Shown piece by piece: positions 24,329 through 36,248 of a DNA stretch of 64,000 nt (positions within the stretch are counted from its first letter, which is position 1; every line of letters begins with the position of its first letter). The position numbers and the translations under genes are program-made. The stretch is from the NCBI GenBank assembly GCA_036346355.1, contig CM070578.1:13344501-13408500 (forward strand), read 5' to 3'. This stretch comes from Rhipidocladum racemiflorum. Its lineage: Eukaryota; Streptophyta; Magnoliopsida; Poales; Poaceae. The notes under the pieces were generated by a model. The model was not told the origin of the DNA and did no database searches. It saw only the letters and a list, made by a program, of their open reading frames with translations.

Positions 24329-24975
24329 TGCGAAGGCTGATCGCATTTTCAACTGCAACAGCAAATGCCCCTTGAATTGTTCGCCATGATTTGTGTAGTT
24401 ACGAGTTAACTATACAGGCCATTATGCATGTATTATCACAAAAACACATATTCTTTTTCTTGTTTTTTTTTTTTTTCTGACGAGGGCCTTATTCTTTTTC
24501 TTGTAGAACGAATATCAACTAATAATAGGAACCACCAGAATTTTGTTCTATTTTCGTTTTCGTCCGTTACGTAAGGTAGTCGTCTTCTTTTTTGTATGAT
24601 AGTATGCCAGAGATTGGTACCATACACAGCATCAGGGTGAGTACTGCACTGAGGACGATGGGGATGGCACGGCTGAAGACTGGGATGATAGAACTTTGAG
24701 AAGTGCTTCTATGCTTCTTTTTTTTCTTTTTTTAAAGTTGTACAACTATTAAAGCATGACTGAAGGGTAGACGGTGATTACTTACCCCTTCGCTTGCTTC
24801 AAAATTTGTGCAACTTGTACTAGAAGGAAAAACACAGAAGCACTGCTCTAGAACTTTTGGGAGGGAATAGACTAATCATTGTTCTTCTTGCTTAATGTAA
24901 CGATTACTACAGGCCTCCTTGTATAGATGGCTCCTAAAAAATATAGATAGAGATAAATCTGACAATGACTTGCCT
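24329..24975. other. 3' flank of the CCR4-like gene
   Basis: This stretch holds the presumed 3' untranslated region and then AT-rich sequence with T-runs near 24463-24478 and 24718-24735. No gene is seen. Sequence resembling the 117-bp array unit begins at about 24960. Confidence 0.4.
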
Positions 24976-26028
24976 AATTAACATATAAGATACGAACTAA
25001 TGAGATAAGATGACAACTAATGCAAGATAAGGTGGCGAATAATGCAACATAACTTGGTAATCTAATAATAACCTGCCTATAAGATACCAACTAATTAACA
25101 TATAAGATACGAACTAATGAGATAAGATGACAACTAATGCAAGATAAGGTGGCGAATAATGCAACATAACTTGGTAATCTAATAATAACCTGCCTATAAG
25201 ATACCAACTAATTAACATATAAGATACGAACTAATGAGATAAGATGACAACTAATGCAAGATAAGGTGGCGAATAATGCAACATAACTTGGTAATCTAAT
25301 AATAACCTGCCTATAAGATACCAACTAATTAACATATAAGATACGAACTAATGAGATAAGATGACAACTAATGCAAGATAAGGTGGCGAATAATGCAACA
25401 TAACTTGGTAATCTAATAATAACCTGCCTATAAGATACCAACTAATTAACATATAAGATACGAACTAATGAGATAAGATGACAACTAATGCAAGATAAGG
25501 TGGCGAATAATGCAACATAACTTGGTAATCTAATAATAACCTGCCTATAAGATACCAACTAATTAACATATAAGATACGAACTAATGAGATAAGATGACA
25601 ACTAATGCAAGATAAGGTGGCGAATAATGCAACATAACTTGGTAATCTAATAATAACCTGCCTATAAGATACCAACTAATTAACATATAAGATACGAACT
25701 AATGAGATAAGATGACAACTAATGCAAGATAAGGTGGCGAATAATGCAACATAACTTGGTAATCTAATAATAACCTGCCTATAAGATACCAACTAATTAA
25801 CATATAAGATACGAACTAATGAGATAAGATGACAACTAATGCAAGATAAGGTGGCGAATAATGCAACATAACTTGGTAATCTAATAATAACCTGCCTATA
25901 AGATACCAACTAATTAACATATAAGATACGAACTAATGAGATAAGATGACAACTAATGCAAGATAAGGTGGCGAATAATGCAACATAACTTGGTAATCTA
26001 ATAATAACCTGCCTATAAGATACCAACT
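24976..26028. repeat. Tandem array: nine copies of a 117-bp unit
   Basis: The word AATTAACATATAAGATACG recurs at 24976, 25093, 25210, 25327, 25444, 25561, 25678, 25795 and 25912, an exact 117-bp period. I see no difference between the full copies. A shortened, altered tenth unit follows to about 26060. Each unit is built from shorter related pieces of the type GATA(A)G..AACTAATG, so the monomer itself grew from a roughly 20-bp motif. The array is non-coding and A/T-rich. Confidence 0.96.
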
Positions 26029-26248
26029 AATGAGATAAGATGTCAACTAATGCATAACTTGGTAACCAAATGACTGTAGCAAAGTCCTAGTTGAGCCGCA
26101 GGAGACACTCCAACTTGGAGATTCACATAATGCTGACTGAAATTCAGGAAGACCTCCTCCCTTCGAATTGTCAGTGAAAGATTTTCAGCTGGAAGCCATT
26201 GGCATTATTTTCAGTACTCAAGCAGGATTCACAACTTAGGCTTGAACA

Positions 26249-26277
26249 TCTTTATTTATTTATTTATTTATTTATTA
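26249..26277. repeat. (TTTA)n microsatellite
   Basis: Seven tandem TTTA units lie between the 117-bp array and the next hAT element. Confidence 0.8.
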
Positions 26278-26319
26278 TACTTAAGACAAAAACAAGGCAT
26301 CACACATTGCCTATATCAC

Positions 26320-27032
26320 TAGGGGTGAAAATGGTACGGGTTAATCCCGACCGATCCGGTACCGAATCCGTTAAAAACCGTATCCGGGAAAAAAAATCCG
26401 TATCCGGCCGGATTCGGATACGGTACCGGATACTTGCTACCGGATACGGTAACGGATACGGTAGACGGGATATCCGACCGAATAGCTGCGGTATATGGTA
26501 ACCGGATATTATCCGACCGGATATCCGAATCAACAAAACAAGGGTACTCCGTACTCAAGTCAAGACTCAAGAGTCAAGGGCTTCCCAGTCGATTCCCGCA
26601 AGCCTCAGTCTTTGCCTCCCCATTCGATTCCCTAACCCGAAAACTAACCCTAGTGCTTGAGCCTCCGCCGCCGCCGCCGCCGCATGAATTCAGTGTGTTG
26701 GCCTGTTGGGCGAGCGGGACTTAGTTGTTCAAGTTATGTATGAATTTGATACCTTGTTATACTTGTGTTGTGTGAGTTGTCAAATTTATGTAATATATAT
26801 GAATTTATTGCTTGTCAAATGTTTCAACAAGTATGTATCCGTTTGTATTATCCGTTTCCGAACCGAATCCGGTATGTATCCGCTCCGACATTACCATATC
26901 CGAAACTCCGAAATATCCATATTCGTATCCGTATTCGGTCTTACCATATCCGATTCCGAATCCGAAAAAAAAATATGGGTTAGGATACGGGAACAGCAAT
27001 ATCCGACCGTATCCGATCCGTTTTCACCCCTA
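26320..27032. mobile_element. Ac/Ds-like hAT element, 713 bp
   Basis: The left end reads TAGGGGTGAAAATGG and the right end CCGTTTTCACCCCTA, a close relative of maize Ac/Ds termini. The exact 8-bp duplication TATATCAC lies at 26312-26319 and 27033-27040. Both subterminal regions are packed with GGATACGG/CCGTATCC words in both orientations, as expected for transposase-binding repeats. No transposase is encoded. Confidence 0.9.
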
Positions 27033-27408
27033 TATATCACCTTCAGCCAGGAATGTATTTTCTCCAGAATCACCTCATGCGTTCTGAAACTCTTCAGATC
27101 ATGCAAAGAGAAGTGGCAAAAATGATTGAATCCATATTACATACTAAAAGCCGGAAAAAGAACATCTGTTCTTGATCACTCATCAATTATCATTTCACAA
27201 CAAAATTTCGCAACGATACCAGCATATCTCAAATAACATTAGTTTACAACAGCTATTCTTCTCTCTCTCTCCCCCCCCCCCCTTCTCTCTCTCTCCAAAT
27301 GCTAAGCATAGCAAGTCTAGAAGGCCATTGCAGACTGCTCTGGCCTTTAGTTCCTTTTAGCAGCGAAGACCTCAACACGCCACCAACAAAGGGCTCTTGC
27401 CACCTACC

Positions 27409-28328
27409 TAGGGGTGGAATTTTAGCTCGAGGCTCGAGGCTCGGCTCGGTGCGGCTCAGCTCGGCTCGCATGGCCAACGAGCCGAGCCCGAGCCTACTGT
27501 CTAGCTCGCTTGGCCAATGAGCCGAGCCCGAGCCAGCTCGTGAGCGGCTCGTTAGGCTCGTTAGGCTCGACAGTCTTATGAATTGGAGTCCAATTATAAA
27601 GCCTCAAAAATAACCCCACCAACCTCCCATGGTCTTGCGTTTATAAACCATCCCTTTAGCTCTTCCTCCTCAGCTTCCTTACCTTCCCCCGCACAAATCG
27701 ACGCGAGAATCACCAGCGCAAGGCACGAGCCAGGGATCGAACATGGCCGCCTCACGAGCACTCCTCCCGAATCCCCACCCAACCGCGAGCCCAACCACGA
27801 CGAGGGCGCGGGCCTGTCTCGTTGCACCCGCGCCGCTCGTTCGTCACGCGGCCGAAGCGCCAAAGATCCGATCCGCGATCTCGTTGCCGCCGACGGCAGC
27901 GGCTGGTGGCCTCGTTGGAGCCGGTGCGTCGGATATCGCGGTCTGGGTCGGACGTGGCGCTGCGGCCCAAGCCGGCCATGCTGGTGGCAGAGAAGCTGGC
28001 GTCCTGGCGCCTGGCGGTCAGGGCGAAGAAGCGGAGGCATAGAGCCGAACGGTCCTGAGGAGGCGGCGTCGCGGCAACGGCCAACAGGGCCGGTCGAACA
28101 CCCGATTGCTCGAACCCTAGATCGGCGGCGCCCCAGCTTTTGATGGATTTGGGGAATCCATCTTGGCTCACGAGCCTAAACGAGCTGGCTCGCGGCTCGC
28201 TCGAGCCCGAGCCAAGCCTCACTTTCAGCTCATTTAATACTACGAGCCGAGCCGAGCTAGGCTCGAAAATTGCTGAGCTCGAACGAGCCGAGCCGAGCCC
28301 GGCTCGGCTCGGCTCAATTCCACCCCTA
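27409..28328. mobile_element. hAT element of 920 bp with GC-rich interior
   Basis: The ends are TAGGGGTGGAATTTTAGCTC and, at the right, GGCTCAATTCCACCCCTA. The 8-bp duplication CACCTACC is exact at 27401-27408 and 28329-28336. The subterminal zones are dense in GGCTCG/CGAGCC repeats. The interior (about 27590-28140) changes character: an AT-rich start with two TATAAA-like words, then a GC-rich stretch with long frames on both strands. It could be the 5' part of a lost transposase gene or captured host DNA. No domain was recognised. Confidence 0.88.
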
Positions 28329-28606
28329 CACCTACCCAATGGTAGCTTCTTCTGGCTACATACATAGATATCCAATAAATCGAGGCATCTTGTAATATAC
28401 TCATCTAAATTAGTCATTCGGAAATAAAGGTACAAGTACATTAACACACCCAAAAAAAGCATACTGAATTGCACACAAAAAAAAATGTAACTAGCAACAT
28501 ATTCCTCTCCTATTTGGTTTCCACCAGCTACGATCACATTATGAAAAATAGGCAACTCCATATAGCACCAAAAAGATGAGGGTACTTCAGATCCTATAGA
28601 TGTATT

Positions 28607-31285
28607 CTACTCTTCTTTCTTCTCTTTTTGTTTCCTCTCTTTAATCAATGATGAGCAACAAAGCGGCAGCATTGTGCATGCAGCCTCAATCAACAGGCAA
28701 ACTGGCAGTGCTGAGAAATCATCTCCAGATACACCCATAAATTCAGCAAGCGCAACCCCAAGATAACCGCTGATAATAGTAGCAAGGGCAAGTGCAGACA
28801 TGACAAAGGCCATAACCGACCCTTCGCACCCAGCAGGGCAAAGTTTTGCAACAAGAACACTGAAGGGCAATACCTTGAACAACATAATACCCTCTAACAG
28901 CCCTGAAAACACAATTGTGTATATGGAGTCTGATATTCCGACCTTCCTGTATACTCCCTGAACAAATAACACATCTGACAACATTATGAGCGCTGTGACA
29001 AACTGCAGAGCTGATAGGACCTTACGTGCTGGCATTGTTTTGAAGTACTTGTTATATGCCATGCTCCAAGCCAAGAGAGCCACTTGACCAAAAACCTTGG
29101 ATAAGCCGATAACAGATGAGTCAAGTCTTAACACTTCAGTCTGATAGAAGAACATGGTCCCAAGTAGAAATGGTATGACAGCGTAAGACACTGAAAACCA
29201 TATGATTGACCAAAATATTTCGGGCAAACATAGCGCATATGAGAGCTCTTTGATTTGCTTACGGATGTTGGAGAGTGCTGATATACTAGTAGCTGCCTTT
29301 GGGAGTTTGAGGGAGCTCTCAGGTATAGCCACAGTAGTGCAGAACTGGACCACGAGAAGGATTGCAAAAAACAGAAACATGATTTTGGGAGAGAAGTAAC
29401 TGAGAGCAATACCACCAAGGAGGTTTCCAAAAGCGCCAGCAGAAGAGCCAAACATCCAAGCAAAGGATTGAAGCTGACCTGACCCTGAGGAAGAGGTCGC
29501 TTGCTTCCCAGCCTCTGCTACAATGGCATCATTGGCAACCTCACATATGGATGCACCAAAGTTGCTCAAGAGGAGAAAAATGGTAAGAACTGGAAGAGAA
29601 ATAGATGGCCAGAGGGCAATTGCTAACCATGAAATTGCCTGCAAGAGAGCTGCAACCACAGCAATAACAATGTAGGTTAGTATCTAGTGTAACCTATAAG
29701 GCAGAAACAGTAGCAGTGTAGCACACAGTAAGCATTTCTGAAAACATTAGTTATGGTGTTTCATACAGTGGTTATCATGAGTAAATTACACCAAATTTCC
29801 TTAAACATCTGATCATGACAATTATGTCCGTAAACTTCCAAGTTTTGGGCTTTTGGCCTGTCAAGTCCCTAAAATCACTTGGCTGGGCAGTCATGCCCAT
29901 TTGTTCATCAAGTGATTGAAAAAGACACGATAGCGTAGTTCCTAAAATCGCGAAGCATGCCGCTTAGGTCCCTGAATTTGCTTAATTGTGCCTCTTGGGT
30001 ACCTCTCATGCTATATATTTCTGTTACTTACCCACGTGATTGGCAGATGGAGCTAATTTGCAAATGTTGCAAACATAAATTGAAAATTAAATAATGAAGT
30101 GATGCTAGTCAATTAAAATTTGATAGTATTCGAGAAGTTTGCAGCTAAAACGTAGAGTTTGTAAATCTACAGTTTTAGGTTATGCCATGTAGGAATGCGA
30201 CGGTTCACCAACCGTCCATCCTTGGAGAAATTCATCATGACACTCAGTTGTGCATGGCCACTTTAAAGTGGACGGCATGGGCCACAACAAAAGTTCACAA
30301 AATATTCATACGTGAGCTGGTTGAGATTGGACTTAGCTTGGTGCCGAGTGAATGTGCAACACTAAGGGGAGAGCACATTTTTGGTAGAGCACCGGACAAA
30401 TCACAAAAGTTGTTGCTGTGAAAGACTAATCCAGGGAAAGAAGATGGAGATTAATGGTAATCAGAAAAAAAAAGAAGAAAAGAAAAGCGAAAGAAAACAA
30501 AAGAAAGGCGTCAGAAGAATCAAGAGGACAACTGGGAAAGTGTTTGAGCATATTCTTTGCGGCGATGTCATTCGACATAGGACATACACGTACGAACAAG
30601 AATGTGAAAGATTTAGTGTGCTTATTATTTTAAGAGAATGCCAAAGACAGCGCAAAGAAGAAATAGATGCTACTGCATATTCCTACTCTGCTCTGACATT
30701 CTAGAATTTGTACGCCTCCCATAATCCGCACAGCGAGGGAGCGAAACTGCGCATGCAAGCTAGCGTGCCTTGAGGAAAGACGAACAATTATGAGAGAATT
30801 ACGATTCCGCATCACAAGGGGTGTTAATGTGTTACAGAAGTTCTAGCACGTACAATATCGCGACACGGATTCCGGACATGCCGCGTTAAAGTAAGACATG
30901 AAACGAAGAAAATTGTGATGCTAATTGCAGTAGAGGGTGTTTCTGGATCTGGACATGGAAATGCAAGGACAGGGGAAGAAGGGAAGGGGGGAAATAGGGG
31001 GGGCGTACCGCCGATGGCGACGTATGGCAGGCGCCGGCAGCCGCGGATGGGGACGGCGTCGGAGAGGAGGCCGAGGAGCGGCTTGGCGACCATGGGCAGG
31101 TTGGCGGAGGCCTGGAGGATCTGCAGCGAGGAGGCGGCGACGCCCATGCCGTCCTTGAGGAAAAAGTTGACGCCCAGCCACGGGAACAGCCGGAATCCCT
31201 GCACCCAGAAGCCCACCCCGATCACCCGCCGCCGCGTGGCCGCCGCGGCGGCCCTCTCCCCCTCCTCCTTCTGGTCCTTCTCCAT
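28607..31285 (-). CDS. Folate-biopterin transporter family protein, 439 aa, 2 exons
   Basis: Exon 1 is 31285-31009 and exon 2 is 29649-28607 (1320 nt; phase 1 junction giving AIGALLQAISW). The start is the first ATG in frame (MEKDQKEEGER); the frame is open further upstream only through a non-ATG codon. The protein is strongly hydrophobic with about 12 membrane segments and belongs to the BT1/folate-biopterin transporter family, a branch of the major facilitator fold. Family-type features include FFLKDGMGVAASSLQ near the N-terminus, PMVAKPLLGLLSD after it, and SNFGASICEVANDAIVAE in the middle. A short charged tail ends the protein. Relatives move folates or pterins, but the substrate of this member is not shown by sequence. 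Similarity to the plant group called folate-biopterin transporter 7 is from memory. No damage is seen. Confidence 0.9.
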
Positions 31286-31492
31286 GTCCTCCCCCCCTGT
31301 CCAGTTCCAAACCCTGATCACCTCAGCCCCTGCTCTGCCTTCGATGCAGGACAAGCAGAGGAGAATTAGCTGGTGGTTCTTGTTCTACCTTGGGGGGAGG
31401 GTGGGTATTAATCCATCGAAGCGATTACTGCTGCAGGTGGATCGATGGCACGGGACGGGAGAACACGCGGCTGTAGGATGGGACGGGCTTGG

Positions 31493-31505
31493 TATATATA
31501 TATAT
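31493..31505 (-). promoter_or_regulatory. TATA-like run upstream of the transporter gene
   Basis: A TATATATATATAT tract lies about 210 bp upstream of the transporter ATG on the minus strand. It is the only TATA-like box in the GC-rich proximal flank. Confidence 0.35.
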
Positions 31506-31749
31506 GGGCGTCCAGCCATGTGGGCTGGGTTTTTCATGGGCCCCATCCCCGTGCCGGCCACCACCGATCCTCCATGGGTGCTGGGTGCATGGTGCCGTGC
31601 GTCATCGCGCTTCTCCGTCCGTCTCCATGTGCCTTTTGGCCGGGCTCCAGCTCCAGCTGTCAGCATGTGTAACGCATTATCTAGATTTGGGGATTTTTGA
31701 TTTTGCGAATGATAGGAGGGGAGGATTGAACGAAGAAGTGTAAATCATC

Positions 31750-32700
31750 TTCAGGGGCGAAATGGTAACAAAAAAATGTATTTTTTTTTTCTTTCTTTCT
31801 ATTCTAGAGCCGAAATCTGAACCAAACACCCCCCACTTTTAGGCTTTAGCTTCCTTTTGATATGGATCATTGAGAAAGAGAGTTGGTTTTTATGATGAGC
31901 TGAAATTTTTGTATATTCCAGATGATATGGATGGAGAGAATAATCCGGATGTAAGGATGAGTTGGAAGTTACCGGATGATATTTTAGGCCTATAACGACT
32001 AGTTTTTTTTACTGTTGGACTTCAAGCTTTAGGATGGTCCGGAAGGCCAGATGATCCGAAAGGTGTCGATTATTACGAAAGTCTTTAAGTAGGTTATAAA
32101 TACTTGGCATGGATATCACGTGAGAACCTTTGGCCACTCTATAGGTTCATTTCACACCAAGGGAAGAGCAAGAGCACCCAAAAGCATTGAATAACATTTT
32201 TTGAGATATTTAAGAGATAGCATAGGTTTTTAGTGTGCGTTACTCTAGTTGCTTGATCTCTCTAGGTTCAAGTGATGGTCTAGACTTGTTACCTTTAGAG
32301 AGTGACGTCTCTTAGGCGGCATGAAGGTGTGGTTCCCGATAACCTTCCAAGGAGGAGTTTGTGGAAATACACGAGAAGGTTTGTGAAGATTTGAAGTCCA
32401 CCTATCCGAAATGGAGAAGGGCTACATCGAGTGGATGTGTTGATTCATTGTGCGGTTTCACGTCGGAGCGATATTCTTGCGAGAGTGTTCCAACGAGTAG
32501 GAGAAATCGCAGAATCTTTGAGACCCCAATAAAAAAATTGTTGTGTTTCTTGTCTCTTTTACGTTTCATATTTACTTCAATGTCATTTGATTCCTAAATA
32601 CTAGATTTGTATAGAATTGGAACTTAGGTTGCAAAATTTTACTAGACTTACGTATGAATTATTTTGGCTACATTAAAAACTATAGCCATATAGATTGAGC
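31750..32700 (+). other. LTR-like remnant between the transporter and LSM5 genes
   Basis: No host gene is seen. The order GATGATCCGAAAGG, TATAAATAC (about 32096), a leader with GTGACGTCTCTTAGGCGGC, and GTGAAGATTTGAAG echoes the leader layout of the LTR at 13020-14165 (GATTGCATCTCCTAGACGG). It is probably a decayed LTR of a related element, without boundaries or protein domains. Confidence 0.3.
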
Positions 32701-33032
32701 TAGAAAAGCTCGAGTCTTTTATTTGATCATTAGCGAAAAAAATACCAATTCATATCCGATCCACTTTAACTGGTACCAGCTGGTGGTTGTGAATGAAGGT
32801 TTTACCGCGGTGCTTTCGTTGTGCACCGTTGATTGCTCGATCAGACGGCCAACGAAACATACGCGTTCCTCTTCTGAGTCGAGTCGGCAAGGGCACAGCG
32901 CACCCGTTCCGACGGACCCATCCAGCGCAGCAGCAAAAGCCCCAACCCCTCCCTCCGCCTCCGTTCTTCTTCGTCCGCCTCCGCCGCGCCCTGCTCGTCT
33001 CTCCGGCCACCCATCCACCGGAGGCAGCGTCC

Positions 33033-35189
33033 ATGTCTCAGAACAACCCCTCCCAGCTCCTCCCCTCAGGTGCTCAAAAGAATCTCAATTCATCTCGCAC
33101 ACTTGTTGCGATTTCCTAGTTCCGTTGATCTAGTTTCTTTGGTTCAAGTTCTTGACTCAACTGCTTGAATCTGTTTATGTGCGCGCGCGCGCGCCTGTGC
33201 AAACTGTTGGGATGAGCAGAGCTTATTGACCGGTGCATCGGGTCCAAGATTTGGGTGATCATGAAGGGTGATAAGGAGCTCGTCGGCACCCTCTGCGGGT
33301 TCGATGTCTACGTGAACATGGTCCTCGAGGACGTCACTGAGTAGTATGTGAAAATCACCCAAACCCTAAATCCTAGTTTCTTTGGATGGTTACTCTCCAG
33401 TTTTTTTTTTAATTGTTGTTTCGTAATCTTAGGTTAGTTTTGGTTTCTTTAAATTGATTTCTCAGATTATTTTAGATCATTATCTCACATGGCTGTGACT
33501 AGATTTTTTTGTTAGCACAGATCAGCAGTAGCACTGCCAAACATGTGCTTATAGTGAAATTTTGTCAAAAATTTAGAAATCTAAGTTCCCGTGAATTAGC
33601 AAACTGTAATACCATCCATCTTATTTGTGATTGGCTGACTGCTCCTAAACTCGCGTGACACGATTTGTCTCATCTCTCGGATATATAACACGATCTGCTA
33701 TTTGAAATTTTAGTAGATATAACACGGGCATTGATGCAGTGGTTCTACGATGTAGCTCACATGTACACTTGCTGCCAAAGCTGTTGCAGCAGTGCACGTG
33801 AGGCACTGTTTGCACTTGCTGGAGAAAAGGCATGCTCGTCATTGTAGTTGATATTAACTTCTTGGGGGATTTGGTCGATAGCAAATTGCATTAGGGTATG
33901 ATCTTTTTTTCATGATTTGCTGGTAGAAGATGATAAAGGATAGAATGAAGATGTACAATACTAGGAAGATGGCTGGAAGGTGTACAAAAGAAAACTAAGT
34001 TTTGTTGCATATTGTCTCGAAAATGTTGTGGTTCTTCAAAATTGTCGGCAGTAGTTTTGCACAAATGTGGCACTAGTTTTTCATTGATGTTGCATTTGTT
34101 TTTAGGAATGTTGCACTATAGTATTTCATGGTTGTCGCACTAGTCCTTTGTAGATGTTGCGGTAGTTTTTCACGAATTACTGCACTAGTTCTTTACAGAT
34201 GCTGCAGTTGTTCTTCACGAATGTTGCACTAGTTCTCCAAAGATGTTGTGGTGTAGAATTTTCACTAGAAAAATGCATACACTAGTGCCCTGTAGATCGT
34301 ACAAGGTGATTGAAGGTTCTGTAAAACCCTTGTTAAAATGGAGGTGTTGCATAGCGTTCTAAAAATGTTGCATAACATTGTCTAAGATTTTTGTTGCAAA
34401 TGCATGTTGTAGCTGCAAAAGTTTACAAATGTTATGAATATGTAATGTGCCATTGGGGGAAATCGTACAAGGACCTGGGTCTACACGTACCTGTTGGCTG
34501 GGAAACATAGGACGCTTGTCATTTAGTTGGGTCCTTTTTTTAGCTGAAACTTGGTAATTACAACACTGAATACTTTATGGCAGGTCACTTTGTAAACTCA
34601 TACTGATGTTTACTAGTTTCTTCACCCATGCTTCTAGTATACCCCCTCCGGTCACAAATAGTTGTCGTTTTGGACATACCATTGACACGGTCTCCAAAAC
34701 ACAACTTTGATCACTAATTTCTAATTAGTATATTTATAAAATCTAATAAAATTATAATATTATGAAAGTACTTTTCGAGACAAATCTACACATATGATTT
34801 TCATGTATCCAATTTAAATATTTAAAAAAGATATTGGTAGTCGAAGTTTCGGAAGTTTGACTGCACCTGTGTCCAAAATGATAACTATTTGTGACTAGAG
34901 GGAGTACATATCTTCTGAAATTATAGTTTTTATTATTTCCAGTTTCATGATCCTCTGATTGTTTTTGCAGTGAGTATACTGCTGAGGGCCGTCGCATAAC
35001 AAAACTTGACCAGATTCTCCTTAATGGCAATAACATAGCCATTGTAAGAATCTTTATTAGAATATCAGATACTGCTTGTGATAAATTGTTTAGGCTACTG
35101 TATAATGCTAATTTCCATGTCTAACATCATCACTATCTTTAATCCTCACGCAGTTAGTTCCTGGTGGTTCACCGCCAGATGTGGCATGA
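33033..35189 (+). CDS. LSM5: LSM5, U6 snRNA-associated Sm-like protein, 89 aa, 4 exons
   Basis: Exons: 33033-33069, 33220-33343, 34971-35043, 35154-35189 (270 nt, all GT-AG, phases agree). The product starts MSQNNPSQLLPS and ends PGGSPPDVA. It has the Sm fold: the Sm1 motif runs over about residues 20-52 (IWVIMKGDKELVGTLCGFD, then NMVLEDVTE), and Sm2 is ILLNGNNIAILVPGG. LSM5 is one of seven subunits of the LSm2-8 ring that binds the U6 snRNA 3' end in the nucleus, and of the LSm1-7 ring used in cytoplasmic mRNA decapping. The length equals that of other plant LSM5 proteins. Intron 1 holds a (GC)n run, and intron 2 (33344-34970) holds a Stowaway MITE and a degenerate short repeat. The gene looks intact. 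Confidence 0.96.
33181..33194. repeat. (GC)n run in LSM5 intron 1
   Basis: Seven uninterrupted GC dinucleotides lie shortly before the acceptor of exon 2. Alternating GC can adopt left-handed DNA, but nothing here shows a role. Confidence 0.8.
34030..34260. repeat. Degenerate repeats of about 30 bp in LSM5 intron 2
   Basis: The words GTTGCACTAGTT, CTTCA and CGAATGTTGC recur with drift about six times at roughly 30-bp spacing. They are non-coding. Confidence 0.5.
34642..34904. mobile_element. Stowaway-type MITE, 263 bp, in LSM5 intron 2
   Basis: The left end reads CCCCCTCCGGTCACAAATAG. The right end, on the minus strand, reads CTCCCTCTAGTCACAAATAG. TA flanks both sides (34640-34641 and 34905-34906). 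These are the marks of Tc1/mariner-derived Stowaway elements. The interior is AT-rich with no coding capacity. Confidence 0.85.
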
Positions 35190-35772
35190 GCTAGCACTTC
35201 TGCTGGGATATCTGTTTGGGACCGAAGGAGGCAGTGAACTCTGAACTTGTATTGCTAAATGGCTGATGTTTTCTTAGGTCAAATGCGCTTCCATTCATGG
35301 TTGTACAGAAGTTTATTAGCTACTATCAAAAAGCATTGAAGCCTTCTTCTGTATGGAACTTGCTAACCTGAAGGAGTGTACATGCAATAGTTGCGCTTGT
35401 ATGATTCGGCAATGCTAATTATGAGATACCTCTCGTAGTTGTTTATCGTCATTTTTCTGCAATGTAATAATGGACCAGATTGTTGATAATCCGTTGCCTT
35501 CTTCGATTCAGCAATGGCGATTTGATAATTTTTTGCTGTATGCTGTCGTCTTTTCTCTGAATTTTTTTTTTGTTGGTGCATCCTCCTCTCCTTGGCACGA
35601 TTGTAAATCTGGGGTTAAATATTTGACTAATGCGCCCAATATCTTGATCGGAAATTTTTGTATGAAGTAAGGATTGGATGTCAGAATTACGAGTTACAGT
35701 ATGGGTAGACAATCGCTCAGAATACTAGGTTTAGATCTGTAAGCAAACAGGTTAATCACGCCTCGTTATAAA
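35190..35772. other. 3' flank of LSM5
   Basis: This includes the LSM5 3' untranslated region and AT-rich DNA up to the copia insertion. No other gene is seen. Confidence 0.45.
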
Positions 35773-35979
35773 TGTTGTAGAACTATTAGCACAGAGAGTA
35801 ATCACAGGAGGGATTTCCAATTCTATTGATTGATTAGTCACTTTTACAATGGGCAAAGCCCCTTTATATACATATGAAAAGGTGCTTTGAAAAGACACCA
35901 TTGCCAAAAGGTGGCAGTTAATATAACTGCTATCTCCTCTAATTTGGCCATAATTAGCACATGCTAATATATCTCAACA
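35773..35979 (-). repeat. 3' LTR of the young copia element
   Basis: 207 bp matching 42561-42767 with three visible differences. The polypurine tract begins at 35980. Confidence 0.93.
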
Positions 35980-36248
35980 CTCCCCCTTGGACAAATTATA
36001 TCTATCTTCGTGTTCCTTTAAAAAACTCCTTCCAAAAACCCTGTGGGAAAAATGGATGAAGAAAATAGGAATATATGTATATGCCTTATTAAAAACTCTC
36101 CCAAAAACCTAGTGGGAAAAATGGACAGAGAAAAGAGTACATAACATATTTAGCTTGTATTATATTGCCTCATTAAAAACCTTTATGGGAAAATACCATG
36201 TAAAAACTCATAAAGGAAAAGAGTACAATATATCCTTTAAAAACAGGT

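Noticed and set aside
24976..26028. CRISPR-like array
   Set aside because: Units are contiguous 117-bp repeats without unique spacers, in a plant nuclear context.
27583..28143. Plus-strand 186-codon frame as a host gene
   Set aside because: It lies wholly inside a hAT element with exact target duplications, and no domain is recognisable.
30381..30704. Lys/Glu-rich 107-codon frame in the transporter intron
   Set aside because: It comes from a purine-rich tract on the plus strand of an intron and has no recognisable domain.
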